A stretch of DNA of 64,000 bases from Brevibacillus invocatus (GCF_003710915.1 NZ_RHHR01000027.1:1-64000), one strand, 5' to 3'. Shown: positions 8,430 through 16,862, counted from the stretch's first letter. The notes: generated by a model not told the origin, from the sequence alone. A program made the numbers and translations.

Positions 8430-9080
8430 TTACTCAGCATAAATAGCGTCCTGTGTCACCTGCTTTGCCAAAAAACGCAGCTCTAGTTCCCCTTGTAAAG
8501 CTTGAAAGGTATGGTCGACGCCTTCCTGCGGCAGATATGCCGTAATGAGAAACTTCTTATTCGGATCCCCGGCATGAAACATGTTCTCCGTATCATTCGA
8601 ACGAACCACTCCAGGCTCTTGCGGATGCAGATCGCGAACAAGCCCCTCATACAAAATATTCTTGCCGCTCGCGATGCGGATGTGCAGAACTTCCTCCAGC
8701 TTTTGCGCCACTTCCGGAGCATTCGTATTCTTCATCTGAGCCACGATTTTGTACACAAAGTCGAGATCACTCGCGCCCTTTGATAAGGTTGCCTCTAACA
8801 GCCGCTCATCCCCCGGTATCATTTTGGACAGATCAATGGATTGGTTGCCGCCCTTCACGACCTTCCACTCACTGCCAAAGCTGCTCTCGGTAATGTCGAG
8901 CAATCCGATGACAAACTCATGTCCGGTGTCCTTGGCTTCCTGCCACATCCAGCTGTAGGTAGTGGCGGGCTGCCCCAACAAGGAGACTGCTACACCTATC
9001 AAAAAAAAGCTTCCGACTACCTGGTCGCGGAAAAGGAGCCACCGCCCCTTTGATCTCTTGACCCGCCGTCTGTTACTCAT
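8430..9080 (-). CDS. TasA-like exported protein
   Basis: A 216-aa protein. The ATG at 9080 overlaps the stop of the upstream gene (TATGAGTAA), indicating translational coupling; a longer frame inside that gene is not supported. A basic N-terminus and a hydrophobic segment (VVGSFFLIGVAVSLL) precede TYSWMWQEAKDTGHEFVIGLLD, a diverged TasA-type processing region. The body contains GDERLLEATLSKGASDLDFVYKI, which resembles the part of TasA relatives that handles unpaired extensions, and ends in a beta-rich domain. A role as fibre subunit or cap is inferred from the operon. Confidence 0.65.
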   Translation of the reverse strand: MSNRRRVKRSKGRWLLFRDQVVGSFFLIGVAVSLLGQPATTYSWMWQEAKDTGHEFVIGLLDITESSFGSEWKVVKGGNQSIDLSKMIPGDERLLEATLSKGASDLDFVYKIVAQMKNTNAPEVAQKLEEVLHIRIASGKNILYEGLVRDLHPQEPGVVRSNDTENMFHAGDPNKKFLITAYLPQEGVDHTFQALQGELELRFLAKQVTQDAIYAE

Positions 9081-10329
9081 ATTTGTTGTTTTCGAGGTAC
9101 AAATCTGCCTTGTGCAGATGAAGAGCCAGTTTTTTCGTTTCGCTCTCTTCCGTTGCGATCTCCTTAAATCCGTCAATGCCATCACCTACCCGCACACCGC
9201 CGCTTTCCACTGCGTGTTTGTTTACTTTGGTGAAATCATTGCCGACAATCTGTACTTGAGTCTCTTTGTCATTGGCGATCACAACAGCATGCTCTCCTCC
9301 ACCAAATGTGTTGTCAGCGATAAGCACCGCCTTGATCGTTTGCTCCAGGAGGATGGCAGTTTGCGCTCCTTCAAATGTGCTTCCTTTGATGGTCAAGCCT
9401 TCAATAGTCTCACTCTCTCCATCAACGGCCGCCGTCTGGATCGCGGTTTCGAAGCCGCTGCCAAACGTGCAAGCCCGAAAGCTGATATTGGAGCCGATGA
9501 CCAAACCTGTCCCATTGCCCTCAAAACGGATTCCCTCAAACGATGCGTTGCTGACCTGAAGTTCATCGGCTTCGATGACGACTTTGCCTTCCTGGCCGGG
9601 AGCAGCCTTCCAGGTAATATTTTCAGGCAGCTCCAAGCCGCCCAGATCGTAAGTGCCTTCCGCTAGAATAAAGGTCATGGAGGCATCTTCCTCCGATACC
9701 TTGTCAGCGAGCTTCATGGTTTCCATCAGCTGCTTGCCGCTCAAATCCTCTGGTCTAAAGGTCATGACCGGCCCGCCTTGGGCAAAATACTCGCCATTTT
9801 CCTGTTGGGTGGCGAGGAAGCCGAAATTAACCTCTGCCGACTTCTGCTGCACTTCGTTACCCGTGCTCTCCGGGAGGTATACAGAAAATTGAAGCTGGTC
9901 ACTCTCGCCTTTGCCCAGCTCTGGGATAATTACATTCGCCTGCGACAAGGTGCTGACCCGTCCATGATACAACACGCTGCTGTCGCTTTGAATCTCTACC
10001 ACCAGTTGGTCGTACACGATATCATCCCCGCTCGCCTTCTCCGCCAGCAGCGCATACTTGACAGGCACATCACTTTCATTGCTTACGGTAAGCCCTTTCT
10101 CGAAGCGCACTCCAGGCAAAAACGGCTGATCGCTATCCGCCTGAAACTTCAAGTTGCTCTGCCCCAGACTAATCTCCAGTGTGCCGGCAGCAAAAGTGGT
10201 GGAATCATCCACTTGGCTGGTAAAGTATGCGTATGTACCAAAACTGGTGCTGGCCGTGATCGATGAGAGGACAGCCGTTCCAATCAAGATACGCTTCCAT
10301 GGCCAGTTTTTAACCTGCTCCCATTTCAT
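9073..10329 (-). CDS. TasA-domain protein fused to a parallel beta-helix
   Basis: A 418-aa protein. Residues 1-205 are a TasA/CalY domain: basic start, hydrophobic core, GTYAYFTSQVDDSTTFAAGTLE, then beta strands with VPVKYALLAEKASGDD. Residues 210-400 change character: ADKVSEEDASMTFILAEGTYDL starts repeats of the kind NASFEGIRFEGN, NISFRACTFGSG, TIKGSTFEGAQT, VLIADNTFGGGE, VQIVGNDFTKVN, typical rungs of a right-handed beta-helix as in pectate-lyase-like carbohydrate-active or surface proteins. The ATG at 10329 overlaps the sipW2 stop by 4 bp. It may anchor fibres to a glycan or act as adhesin tip. I know of no described TasA with this extension. Confidence 0.75.
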   Translation of the reverse strand: MKWEQVKNWPWKRILIGTAVLSSITASTSFGTYAYFTSQVDDSTTFAAGTLEISLGQSNLKFQADSDQPFLPGVRFEKGLTVSNESDVPVKYALLAEKASGDDIVYDQLVVEIQSDSSVLYHGRVSTLSQANVIIPELGKGESDQLQFSVYLPESTGNEVQQKSAEVNFGFLATQQENGEYFAQGGPVMTFRPEDLSGKQLMETMKLADKVSEEDASMTFILAEGTYDLGGLELPENITWKAAPGQEGKVVIEADELQVSNASFEGIRFEGNGTGLVIGSNISFRACTFGSGFETAIQTAAVDGESETIEGLTIKGSTFEGAQTAILLEQTIKAVLIADNTFGGGEHAVVIANDKETQVQIVGNDFTKVNKHAVESGGVRVGDGIDGFKEIATEESETKKLALHLHKADLYLENNKYE

Positions 10330-10871
10330 GATACTTCCCCCTCAATGCACTCGGTTTGAGTCAAATCCTGCTTGCTGTTTTTCTTTCGTTGTGTATAGAT
10401 CAAGAAAGCTGCGAACCCTGCAAGGAGAAAACCCAAGGTCAACGGCTCTCTCAGCATTTGCTGGAACGATGCGGCGTACGGGATGGTAAAAACCACCTTA
10501 CCAAGCAGACGTGACGGATCGGTCCACCCCCCGTCCGTTTCCTTATTGGCGTCTCCCTTGGTCTGGAGATAACCGTTTTCCAGACGTTGCATGACGCGAT
10601 GTGTCATCAGAGAACGGGTTTTATCGTTCTGATAATAGGTCACGATGTCGCCCACCCGGGGTTGGTCCTGCCCGTAACGCACAACGATCACCATGTCTCC
10701 TGCAGCGATGGCGGGAGACATGCTGCCCGTAAGAACGGAGAGCACCCGCCAATCGCCGTACCCCGGAATTTGGTCGGGATTCCAACGACTTGTGGTATAC
10801 AGAAATAAATTAGTAAATGTAAACAGAGCCAAAAATACCAGTCCAGCTTGTTTTACCCATCGGAATCTCAC
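10326..10871 (-). CDS. sipW: Signal peptidase I, SipW (ER) type, copy 2
   Basis: About 181 aa with an N-terminal helix (AGLVFLALFTFTNLFLY), catalytic serine in VLTGSMSPAI, histidine base in SLMTHRVMQ, the KGDANKETDGGWTDPS box and a C-terminal helix followed by a basic tail. The start is chosen at GTG 10871 because AGAGGTGAT lies 7-8 nt upstream; the frame extends to a GTG at 10889 that has no ribosome binding site. First gene of the fibre operon; its product shares only the motifs with SipW1, so the two may divide the substrates between them. Confidence 0.85.
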   Translation of the reverse strand: MRFRWVKQAGLVFLALFTFTNLFLYTTSRWNPDQIPGYGDWRVLSVLTGSMSPAIAAGDMVIVVRYGQDQPRVGDIVTYYQNDKTRSLMTHRVMQRLENGYLQTKGDANKETDGGWTDPSRLLGKVVFTIPYAASFQQMLREPLTLGFLLAGFAAFLIYTQRKKNSKQDLTQTECIEGEVS

Positions 10872-10985
10872 GCCGATCACCTCTTTCACTTATTCTACGC
10901 CAAAGCATTTCCGCTATCTTCCATCACCGGTACGACTCACTTCCCTTGAAAGGCGGAAGATTTTTCGCGAACAGGATGAATCCTT

Positions 10986-11003
10986 CTCATACTGAAGGAT
11001 GAG
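10986..11003 (-). promoter_or_regulatory. Shared operator-like motif, copy 2 (upstream of sipW2 operon)
   Basis: CTCATACTGAAGGATGAG (plus strand) has 5-bp inverted arms CTCAT/ATGAG and is 16/18 identical to the copy at 6872-6889. It lies about 115 bp upstream of the sipW2 start and directly after the terminator of the regulatory genes. A further partial repeat (GGATGAATCC) lies at 10974-10983. Confidence 0.45.
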
Positions 11004-11018
11004 AGAGCGAAACCAAAT

Positions 11019-11043
11019 AAAAAAACTGTCCTCATCAGACAGT
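11019..11043 (-). terminator. Terminator after the zinc-ribbon gene
   Basis: On the minus strand ACTGTC, a 7-nt loop and GACAGT are followed by TTTTTTT. The stop codon of the zinc-ribbon gene lies in the loop. It separates the regulatory genes from the sipW2 operon. Confidence 0.85.
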
Positions 11044-11229
11044 ATCCTCGTCAGTAATATGAAGTTTCAGACGATAGGTGACCAGAGGCCGTACCGGCAC
11101 ATACCTTTTACCAGCCGGCCCAGCCTTTATCAAGGTGATATCCTTTCCACAGTAAGGACAGATCCAACGGCACAAGTCACCACTACTATAGGAATGCTTT
11201 TTACAGTGCTTACACCGTTTTTGCAACAA
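11035..11229 (-). CDS. Small zinc-ribbon protein
   Basis: About 64 aa from a TTG at 11229, chosen because AGGGGGAGGGG lies 7 nt upstream; the frame extends further (ATG at 11304 or 11340, inside the HD-GYP gene) without a ribosome binding site. The sequence has CKHCKKH and CPYCGKD, spaced as in a treble-clef or rubredoxin-like zinc ribbon, with aromatic and basic surroundings. It could bind nucleic acid or protein. It is last in the kinase-regulator-HD-GYP unit and has its own terminator, so it is likely a real gene. Function unknown. Confidence 0.6.
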   Translation of the reverse strand: MLQKRCKHCKKHSYSSGDLCRWICPYCGKDITLIKAGPAGKRYVPVRPLVTYRLKLHITDEDTV

Positions 11230-11309
11230 GCGACGTCCCCTCCCCCTGCTTTCCCCCACTCTATCAAAATGGACACGAGGAAAGGAATCGGGGAACAGTC
11301 TCATTTTTT

Positions 11310-12482
11310 TTAGCCACGAGGCTGAGAATGATCCAACCATCGGGGGACGTGGGACACCTTTGTCGGGGAATGAATCTGTACGGCGCTGGCAAACGCCTGC
11401 ACTACTTTCTCGTCATAGGCATTTCCAGCCATGCTGCAAATCTCTTCGTACGCTTCTGCAAGCGTAACCGCTTCCCGATAGGCTCGTGGCGTCGTCATTG
11501 CCAGAAAACATTCAACAATACCCAAAATCTGTGCCAATAGCGGGATCTCCTCCCCTTTCAACTGCTGAGGATATCCGCTTCCGTCATACCGCTCATGATG
11601 AGAGTAAAGCGCTTTTACCACACGCGCAAAGGCGGGTTTATCATGAAACATCTCGCTACCGATGTGACAATGTTCCTGAATGATTTGATATTCGTAGGTG
11701 GTAAGTCTTTCATCCGACTCAAAAACGTAGTCCGGCCATTTGATTCGACTGACATAATGCAACAGTGAAAGCATGTTGATCTCCCAGTCATTTACCTTCT
11801 CCAGCGGAAACTCTCGCAAAATCCGCTTGATCAGGCGGCCCATCTGTTCAATCTCTTTGCTGCTGCTCTGCGTCTTGCGTTCAACGATGGGAACCAATGT
11901 ATTCAGCAATGTCATGGCATACTCCCGATTGTGCTCCTCTGCCGCCTTTCGCGAATCGCCTAACACTTTTTTTATGGTGACATAGCCGATCCAGGCACAC
12001 GCAGCACTGATTCCCGCCAAACTCAGATCAAACAAAGCATCTATTGTCACCGACATGTTTTGTTCCAAACCCAGTGTGAGTACGTAGATGAGATAGGCTG
12101 CCGATCCCCAGATGAGCAGGAGAGCACGGTCGTGAAAAAAGCTGAGAAAGATGGGAAACAACAGGAAAATCATCCATACGCCAGTAAACTGATGAGGATT
12201 GTACAAGCAGAAAAACAGCAGCAAGCAGGTCCCGAGGAAAGCGGAAATATGCAGCGAATTGGTCCCAGGCATTACGTAAAGCTTGTGCAAGACATAGACG
12301 GTCCAACTGACTGCAGCACATATCGCCAATCCGAAGATCGCCATCCACGGTGACAAGACGACTCCCAACGTGTGCAACAGCAAAGACAGGAACGCATCGA
12401 CACTGACGAGCAGTGATATCCCGTAAAACATGCTATCTGCCAAATAACCAGTGTGATTACCGTTTCTCTTTCGCGATTTCAT
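11310..12482 (-). CDS. Membrane protein with degenerate HD-GYP domain
   Basis: A 390-aa protein: about six transmembrane helices in residues 1-175, then an HD-GYP-like domain. The second half of the motif is kept (HHERYDGSGYP), as is the QEHCHIGSEMF histidine, but the name-giving HD is changed: LLHYVSRIKWPD stands where catalytic members have LLHDIGKIGIPD. The Asp ligand of the metal centre is therefore a Tyr, so cyclic-di-GMP hydrolysis is doubtful, and a binding or scaffolding role is more likely. ATG at 12482 follows AGAGGG; a TTG 6 nt earlier is less likely. It lies 39 bp after the response regulator gene in the same direction. Confidence 0.8.
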   Translation of the reverse strand: MKSRKRNGNHTGYLADSMFYGISLLVSVDAFLSLLLHTLGVVLSPWMAIFGLAICAAVSWTVYVLHKLYVMPGTNSLHISAFLGTCLLLFFCLYNPHQFTGVWMIFLLFPIFLSFFHDRALLLIWGSAAYLIYVLTLGLEQNMSVTIDALFDLSLAGISAACAWIGYVTIKKVLGDSRKAAEEHNREYAMTLLNTLVPIVERKTQSSSKEIEQMGRLIKRILREFPLEKVNDWEINMLSLLHYVSRIKWPDYVFESDERLTTYEYQIIQEHCHIGSEMFHDKPAFARVVKALYSHHERYDGSGYPQQLKGEEIPLLAQILGIVECFLAMTTPRAYREAVTLAEAYEEICSMAGNAYDEKVVQAFASAVQIHSPTKVSHVPRWLDHSQPRG

Positions 12483-12521
12483 GGACAACCCTCTTTACGA
12501 TTATTCCATCGACCACTATCG

Positions 12522-13145
12522 TCAACGCGGAACCTTGACCAGTCCTTTTTTCAACGCGTACAAGACTGCCTGTGAGCGATTCGGTTGACCTGTCTTGCGC
12601 AGAATGCTGCTTACATGTGTTTTCACCGTTGCCTCGGAGATGAAGAGGCGCTGAGCGATTTCCTGATTTCCTAGATTTTCCACAATCAGCTGAAAAATTT
12701 CCTGTTCGCGCTCGGTGAGGGAAATACCTGAGTTTTCTTTCTTTTTCTGTTGCAATTTGGATTGAAAGCAGGAGTACCCCATCATGACCATATCCATGGT
12801 GTTCAGAATCTGTTCAGGGACCGTGTCTTTCATGATGTATCCGTCCACATTGGACTCCAATGCCCGAAATACATCCTCACTTTCGTCGAATGCTGTCAGG
12901 ATCAGCACTTTGATTTCAGGCAGCTGCTCCTTCATTGTTCTGCAGCTGTCGATAATGGAGATACCGGGCATTTTCAAGTCAGAGATAATCAAATCAGGTT
13001 TCAACGCCAAAGCCTTGGTTTGCAACTCGTCTCCGGTGCTTGCTTCATCCACCACCGTATAGCGTGGGCAGCTTTCCAGAATCATCTTCAGCCCCTCCCG
13101 CACAATCCGATGATCATCAGCCAGCAGCAATCTCACCCTATCCAC
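12522..13145 (-). CDS. LuxR/NarL-family response regulator
   Basis: A 207-aa two-domain regulator. The receiver has LLADDHRIVREG, the phospho-acceptor Asp in PDLIISDLKMPG, the Thr in LILTAF and Lys in YIMKDT. The C-terminal HTH has SLTEREQEIFQLI and NQEIAQRLFISEATVKTHVSSIL. The GTG start at 13145 lies inside the last codons of the kinase gene (13-bp overlap) with GGAG upstream, so the pair is translationally coupled. It lies upstream of the TasA/SipW operons in the same orientation and is the best candidate for their regulator; this is inference. Confidence 0.9.
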   Translation of the reverse strand: MDRVRLLLADDHRIVREGLKMILESCPRYTVVDEASTGDELQTKALALKPDLIISDLKMPGISIIDSCRTMKEQLPEIKVLILTAFDESEDVFRALESNVDGYIMKDTVPEQILNTMDMVMMGYSCFQSKLQQKKKENSGISLTEREQEIFQLIVENLGNQEIAQRLFISEATVKTHVSSILRKTGQPNRSQAVLYALKKGLVKVPR

Positions 13146-14689
13146 ATGTCCACTCCTTTTCGCGGTATGATAGCCACGATTTCAGTTCCCTCTTCCGGTT
13201 TGGAGCGGATCTGAAACGTCCCTCCCACCTGTGAGATACGCTCTTTCATTCCCATGACTCCATACTGGTTTTTCTTCCTTTTTTCTTCGGGACAAAAGCC
13301 GATTCCGTCATCCTTGACCCGTACTTTTACCTGTACCGAAGAAGCCTCCGCACTTACGTCAAGAAAATGGGCATACGCGTGTTTCAGCGCATTCGCCGTC
13401 GCTTCCTCCACCATCCGATAGATGGCATCCAAAATCGGCAGATCTTCCTCCAGCACTCGTACTTTTGATGTAAATCGCACCTGCAGATCGGTTCCAGCCG
13501 TCATTCGCCGCAACAGTTGCTCGATGGCTTCGGAGATCTGCTGCGACTCCCGGAACTCTCGCAAATGCGTAATGGTACTCCGCACTTCTTTGTGGCACCA
13601 CTGGATTCGCTCTTCAATCTGACCAAGCCGCTCTGCTGCGGTTTCTTTTACCTCTGAAGGCAGGGACTGCTTGAGCTGGAATAGTTGGGCGGACAAAAAA
13701 AACAACTGCTGGGCTAATCCATCGTGCATGTCCTGAGCCAGTTTTTTCCGCATTTCCTCGTGGAGAGATTGGGCCATTTCATAATGGAGACGGTTTTGTT
13801 TACCCTGCTGACAAATAACGGTCGAAATAACGCGAAGCATCAACCGCTCTGCTTTGCTTATCTCCTGCTTTGGAGGGATTGCAAAAATCAGGCATCCCCA
13901 CGCCTCATCATCTAACCTGAGTGGCGAACAAGCATATGTATCTTCCCTGCCGGTGTAATCATCCAGCTTCAAGATCGCAAGTCGGTTCCAATCTTCTGCA
14001 CCTGCGTCCAGCAAACATTGCAGAAAGTAATCTCTTTTCCAGTCACCTTCCGTCTCCCGTTCTTGGTACAAACACAAATATGCCTGCTCTGTGCGAAATA
14101 CGCGTCGCAACATCTGCTCGGTAACCTCGCAGATGTTGATGGATGGAGCTGACGAGACTTTCCTTAAAAAAAGGTACACTTGAAAACATCTGGCGTAGAG
14201 TTTTTTTCCCATTTTCAGCAAGGCAACGACCCAGAACGTCAGACTGGCCCAAATCATCATATCGAGTAGTATACTCAGGTTGTCATGCTGGGTCTTTGGA
14301 AGCATGACTTCGGTGGGAAACCATAAGGTAAGAACGAAAACGGCAAGAATAAACAGGGTGAATACGAATAGAACCTGTTTCAGCCGCAAGACAGCCGTCA
14401 GCCATAACATCGACGTGTACGCATAGAGCATAAACGGGCTGTTCCACGTACCGGTCTGTGCGATGAAAAAGAGAGCAATCCCCAAATCGACCATTCCGAG
14501 CAAAAACCAGGATCGTCGCGGAAGTGCGTACCCGAGAATAATGACGTAGACACCACAGATACCTAGGGTGATTGCGGAAAATCGGTAGTTTGGACTGGGA
14601 GCGTCCATGAGGAAGAAGAAGAAAGCCAACAAAAGCACCCATTGAAACAGATACAGAACGAGGCGAATTTCTTTTAGCAATTGGTCCAT
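13133..14689 (-). CDS. Membrane sensor histidine kinase (HisKA_3 type)
   Basis: A 518-aa kinase: five to six transmembrane helices in residues 1-165, a GAF-like segment (about 180-300), a HisKA_3 dimerisation helix with the phospho-accepting histidine in AQDMHDGLAQQL, and a HATPase domain (EEATANALKHAYAH, then DDGIGF). This is the DegS/LiaS-like architecture that pairs with LuxR-type regulators, and the regulator gene overlaps its 3' end. The ATG at 14689 has GTGGAG about 10 nt upstream; the frame extends 18 codons further without support. The signal sensed is unknown; integral-membrane sensing without a large extracellular loop suggests a lipid or cell-envelope cue. Confidence 0.88.
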   Translation of the reverse strand: MDQLLKEIRLVLYLFQWVLLLAFFFFLMDAPSPNYRFSAITLGICGVYVIILGYALPRRSWFLLGMVDLGIALFFIAQTGTWNSPFMLYAYTSMLWLTAVLRLKQVLFVFTLFILAVFVLTLWFPTEVMLPKTQHDNLSILLDMMIWASLTFWVVALLKMGKKLYARCFQVYLFLRKVSSAPSINICEVTEQMLRRVFRTEQAYLCLYQERETEGDWKRDYFLQCLLDAGAEDWNRLAILKLDDYTGREDTYACSPLRLDDEAWGCLIFAIPPKQEISKAERLMLRVISTVICQQGKQNRLHYEMAQSLHEEMRKKLAQDMHDGLAQQLFFLSAQLFQLKQSLPSEVKETAAERLGQIEERIQWCHKEVRSTITHLREFRESQQISEAIEQLLRRMTAGTDLQVRFTSKVRVLEEDLPILDAIYRMVEEATANALKHAYAHFLDVSAEASSVQVKVRVKDDGIGFCPEEKRKKNQYGVMGMKERISQVGGTFQIRSKPEEGTEIVAIIPRKGVDMWIG

Positions 14690-14928
14690 TCGACAAGACT
14701 CCACTTCCCATTGGAAAAACAAAACGGAAAAAATAGACATCATAATCGTACTTGATTTTTACAAACATTTACAATATATGAAAAGTGTCGAACCGAGATG
14801 AGTTTTCTAGTTTTTTCGACCTACTTTTACATACTTCCTCCAGCCCATTACCTCACCATGTTATGTAGGGCATACCTGATTGATGTCATCGAATCAACAT
14901 GTCATACTGATGCTGGAGGTGAAGCTCA

Positions 14929-15651
14929 ATGAATACCAGTCCTGATATTGCCGCAGTTGCCAGCTTGATTGGCGACTCTTCACGGATCGCCATGCTGCTT
15001 GGTCTCTTGGGAGGAAAATCATTGCCCGCAAGTGAACTGGCACGCGCTGCCCGCATCACGCCCCAAACCGCCAGCTCCCACCTGTCCAAGCTGGTTGAGG
15101 GCGGCCTGCTCGTTCAAGAATCCTACGGGCGGCATCGCTACTATCGTTTGGCAAATGCGGACGTTGCCCATGCCCTCGAAGCATTAAACGCGATTGCACT
15201 GCCAAAACCAGTCCGCTCCTTGCGTGAGTCCGAGCAGGTAAAAGCGATTCGTTTTGCCCGTACCTGCTACGATCACCTCGCTGGCGAGGTCGGCGTGGCT
15301 TTGACCGATCGCCTGCTTGCCATGGGGTTGCTGGAGGAATCTGGACAGGATTACGTATTGAATGAAGAAGGCAAGCAAAAACTGCGCAGCCTGGGCGTGG
15401 AGCTCGAACCCCGCAGCAAAAGCCGCCGCAGCTACGCCAGACCATGCCTGGATTGGAGCGGGCGCCGGCATCATCTGGCTGGCAGTCTTGGCGCGGCCCT
15501 GACCCAACGTTTGTTTGAGCTGGGCTGGATCGAGCGCTATGCCGATCATCGTGGCGTACGGATCACGGAAGCCGGAGTGAAAGGATTTTTCGACGAATTC
15601 GGACTGACTATCAAGCACCCGCACGCTTTGTCTCGGCAGGCTGGCGGCTGA
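14929..15651 (+). CDS. ArsR-family winged-helix regulator with C-terminal extension
   Basis: A 240-aa protein, longer than typical ArsR (about 100 aa). Residues 8-80 are the winged helix (SRIAMLLGLLGGKSLPASELAR, ITPQTASSHLSKLVEGGLL). The C-terminal half has Cys and His residues (FARTCYDHLAGE, RPCLDWSGRRHHLAGSLG) that look like a metal- or ligand-binding dyad. An excellent GGAGGTGAAG ribosome binding site sets the ATG. It faces the EamA exporter gene, with a 41-bp overlap of the 3' ends, so control of that exporter is possible but not required. Ligand unknown. Confidence 0.85.
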   Translation: MNTSPDIAAVASLIGDSSRIAMLLGLLGGKSLPASELARAARITPQTASSHLSKLVEGGLLVQESYGRHRYYRLANADVAHALEALNAIALPKPVRSLRESEQVKAIRFARTCYDHLAGEVGVALTDRLLAMGLLEESGQDYVLNEEGKQKLRSLGVELEPRSKSRRSYARPCLDWSGRRHHLAGSLGAALTQRLFELGWIERYADHRGVRITEAGVKGFFDEFGLTIKHPHALSRQAGG

Positions 15652-16510
15652 GTGCTTTCTTTTTGGCAAACGTCCAGTTCACAAGAAAGATTCCCGCAAA
15701 AATGAAAAGTCCCCCGACATACACATGCCATTGGATTCGCTCATCCAGCAACAGCCACCCGGACAGGACGCCAAAAAACGGTGCTAGGAATAGAAAAGCG
15801 CTCGTTCTTCCCGGGTCTCCCTTTTGCAGCAGATAAAACCAGGTGGCGAATTGCACGATCGACGCCATTACGGCGAGCCAGCCTACTACCAGCAGCGATT
15901 CAGGAGTGATGACCATGTAGGGAGTTTCCAGTGTGACCCCCATGAGGATGAGCAGTGCGCCCCCAAAAAGCATTTGATAAGCCGTCATCACCCAGACATT
16001 GAATGCCACTCCCCACTTTTTCACCAAAATGGTGGCAATCGACCAAGCCACGGCTGAGCCAATGCCAAACAATGTCCCCGTTTCCCATTGCAAATGAAAA
16101 CCGAGTGTGATGAAAACGCCGACCATGCCGATCACGACACCCAGCCATTGGGCAAATCGGTACTTCATTCCGAGAAAGAGGGTGCCCCATATCACCACCA
16201 AAAGCGGATTCATGAAGGTCAGAATCGAGGATTCGCCCGCTGTAATCGTACGTAGGCTCAGAAAAATACATCCCATTACGCTGGCTGTCTGGAAAAAGCC
16301 GATCACCAGTACCTTGCCCCAATCCCGGATGGATGTGGGAAGCGGCTTTCTCCACGTCAACAGCGCCATCAGGATGCCGGCAAGCGTAAAGCGCAAACCC
16401 ACTAAAAGCAGCGGGGAGAAGTAGTTCAATCCGATTTTCCCAATGGCAAATGACGACCCCATCAGGGAAGTCGTAATCACAACGAGACTCGCAAACAAGA
16501 TTGGATGCAA
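15611..16510 (-). CDS. EamA/DMT-superfamily transporter
   Basis: A 299-aa membrane protein with ten predicted helices arranged as two EamA repeats (residues about 8-140 and 150-290). Such carriers export metabolites such as amino acids or drugs. The start is TTG at 16510 (MHPILFASLVV) with GGGGGAGC 6 nt upstream; a 42-codon extension has no ribosome binding site and would put a basic tail before helix 1. Its 3' end overlaps the facing ArsR-type gene. Substrate unknown. Confidence 0.85.
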   Translation of the reverse strand: MHPILFASLVVITTSLMGSSFAIGKIGLNYFSPLLLVGLRFTLAGILMALLTWRKPLPTSIRDWGKVLVIGFFQTASVMGCIFLSLRTITAGESSILTFMNPLLVVIWGTLFLGMKYRFAQWLGVVIGMVGVFITLGFHLQWETGTLFGIGSAVAWSIATILVKKWGVAFNVWVMTAYQMLFGGALLILMGVTLETPYMVITPESLLVVGWLAVMASIVQFATWFYLLQKGDPGRTSAFLFLAPFFGVLSGWLLLDERIQWHVYVGGLFIFAGIFLVNWTFAKKKALSRQPAETKRAGA

Positions 16511-16649
16511 CGTATAGCTCCCCCATTTCCTTCTTTTACCTGTTGGCTGAGATAAGTGTACCTGAAGAAAACTTCGATAGGGAGCGAATCGTATGAGAAA
16601 AAGAAGCCTTTTGGTAATAAATACAGGGCATGTCAATCCAGCCTCAGTG

Positions 16650-16862
16650 GTGGGCAGGAAACAGGAGAAAACGCTCCAGCTTCTTGGACTACCTGCACAG
16701 GAGATGCACTGCCCGACTCCGCGAAAAAAACGAAACCGCGTCCAAAGCAGCCGCCTCCAAGGAGTCTCTCAGGGGTGGACGCTTAAAAGCGTGTTTCGTT
16801 TTTTTCACTCCGTCTCGGTAGGTAGCCCAAAGATCTTCGCGATTTTCTCCTGTTTCCTGTGG
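16650..16862 (+). repeat. Long hairpin repeat, copy A (MITE-like)
   Basis: The ends are a perfect 17-bp inverted repeat: CAGGAAACAGGAGAAAA at 16655-16671 and its complement at 16843-16859. The interior is also roughly palindromic (CTCCGCGAAAAAAACG against CGTTTTTTTCACTCCG). The sequence recurs inverted at 16975-17191 and in part at 33226-33347. With copy B it fills most of the 715-bp gap between the EamA and esterase genes; the remaining bases show no convincing gene. It may be a MITE or a structured non-coding element. Confidence 0.75.
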
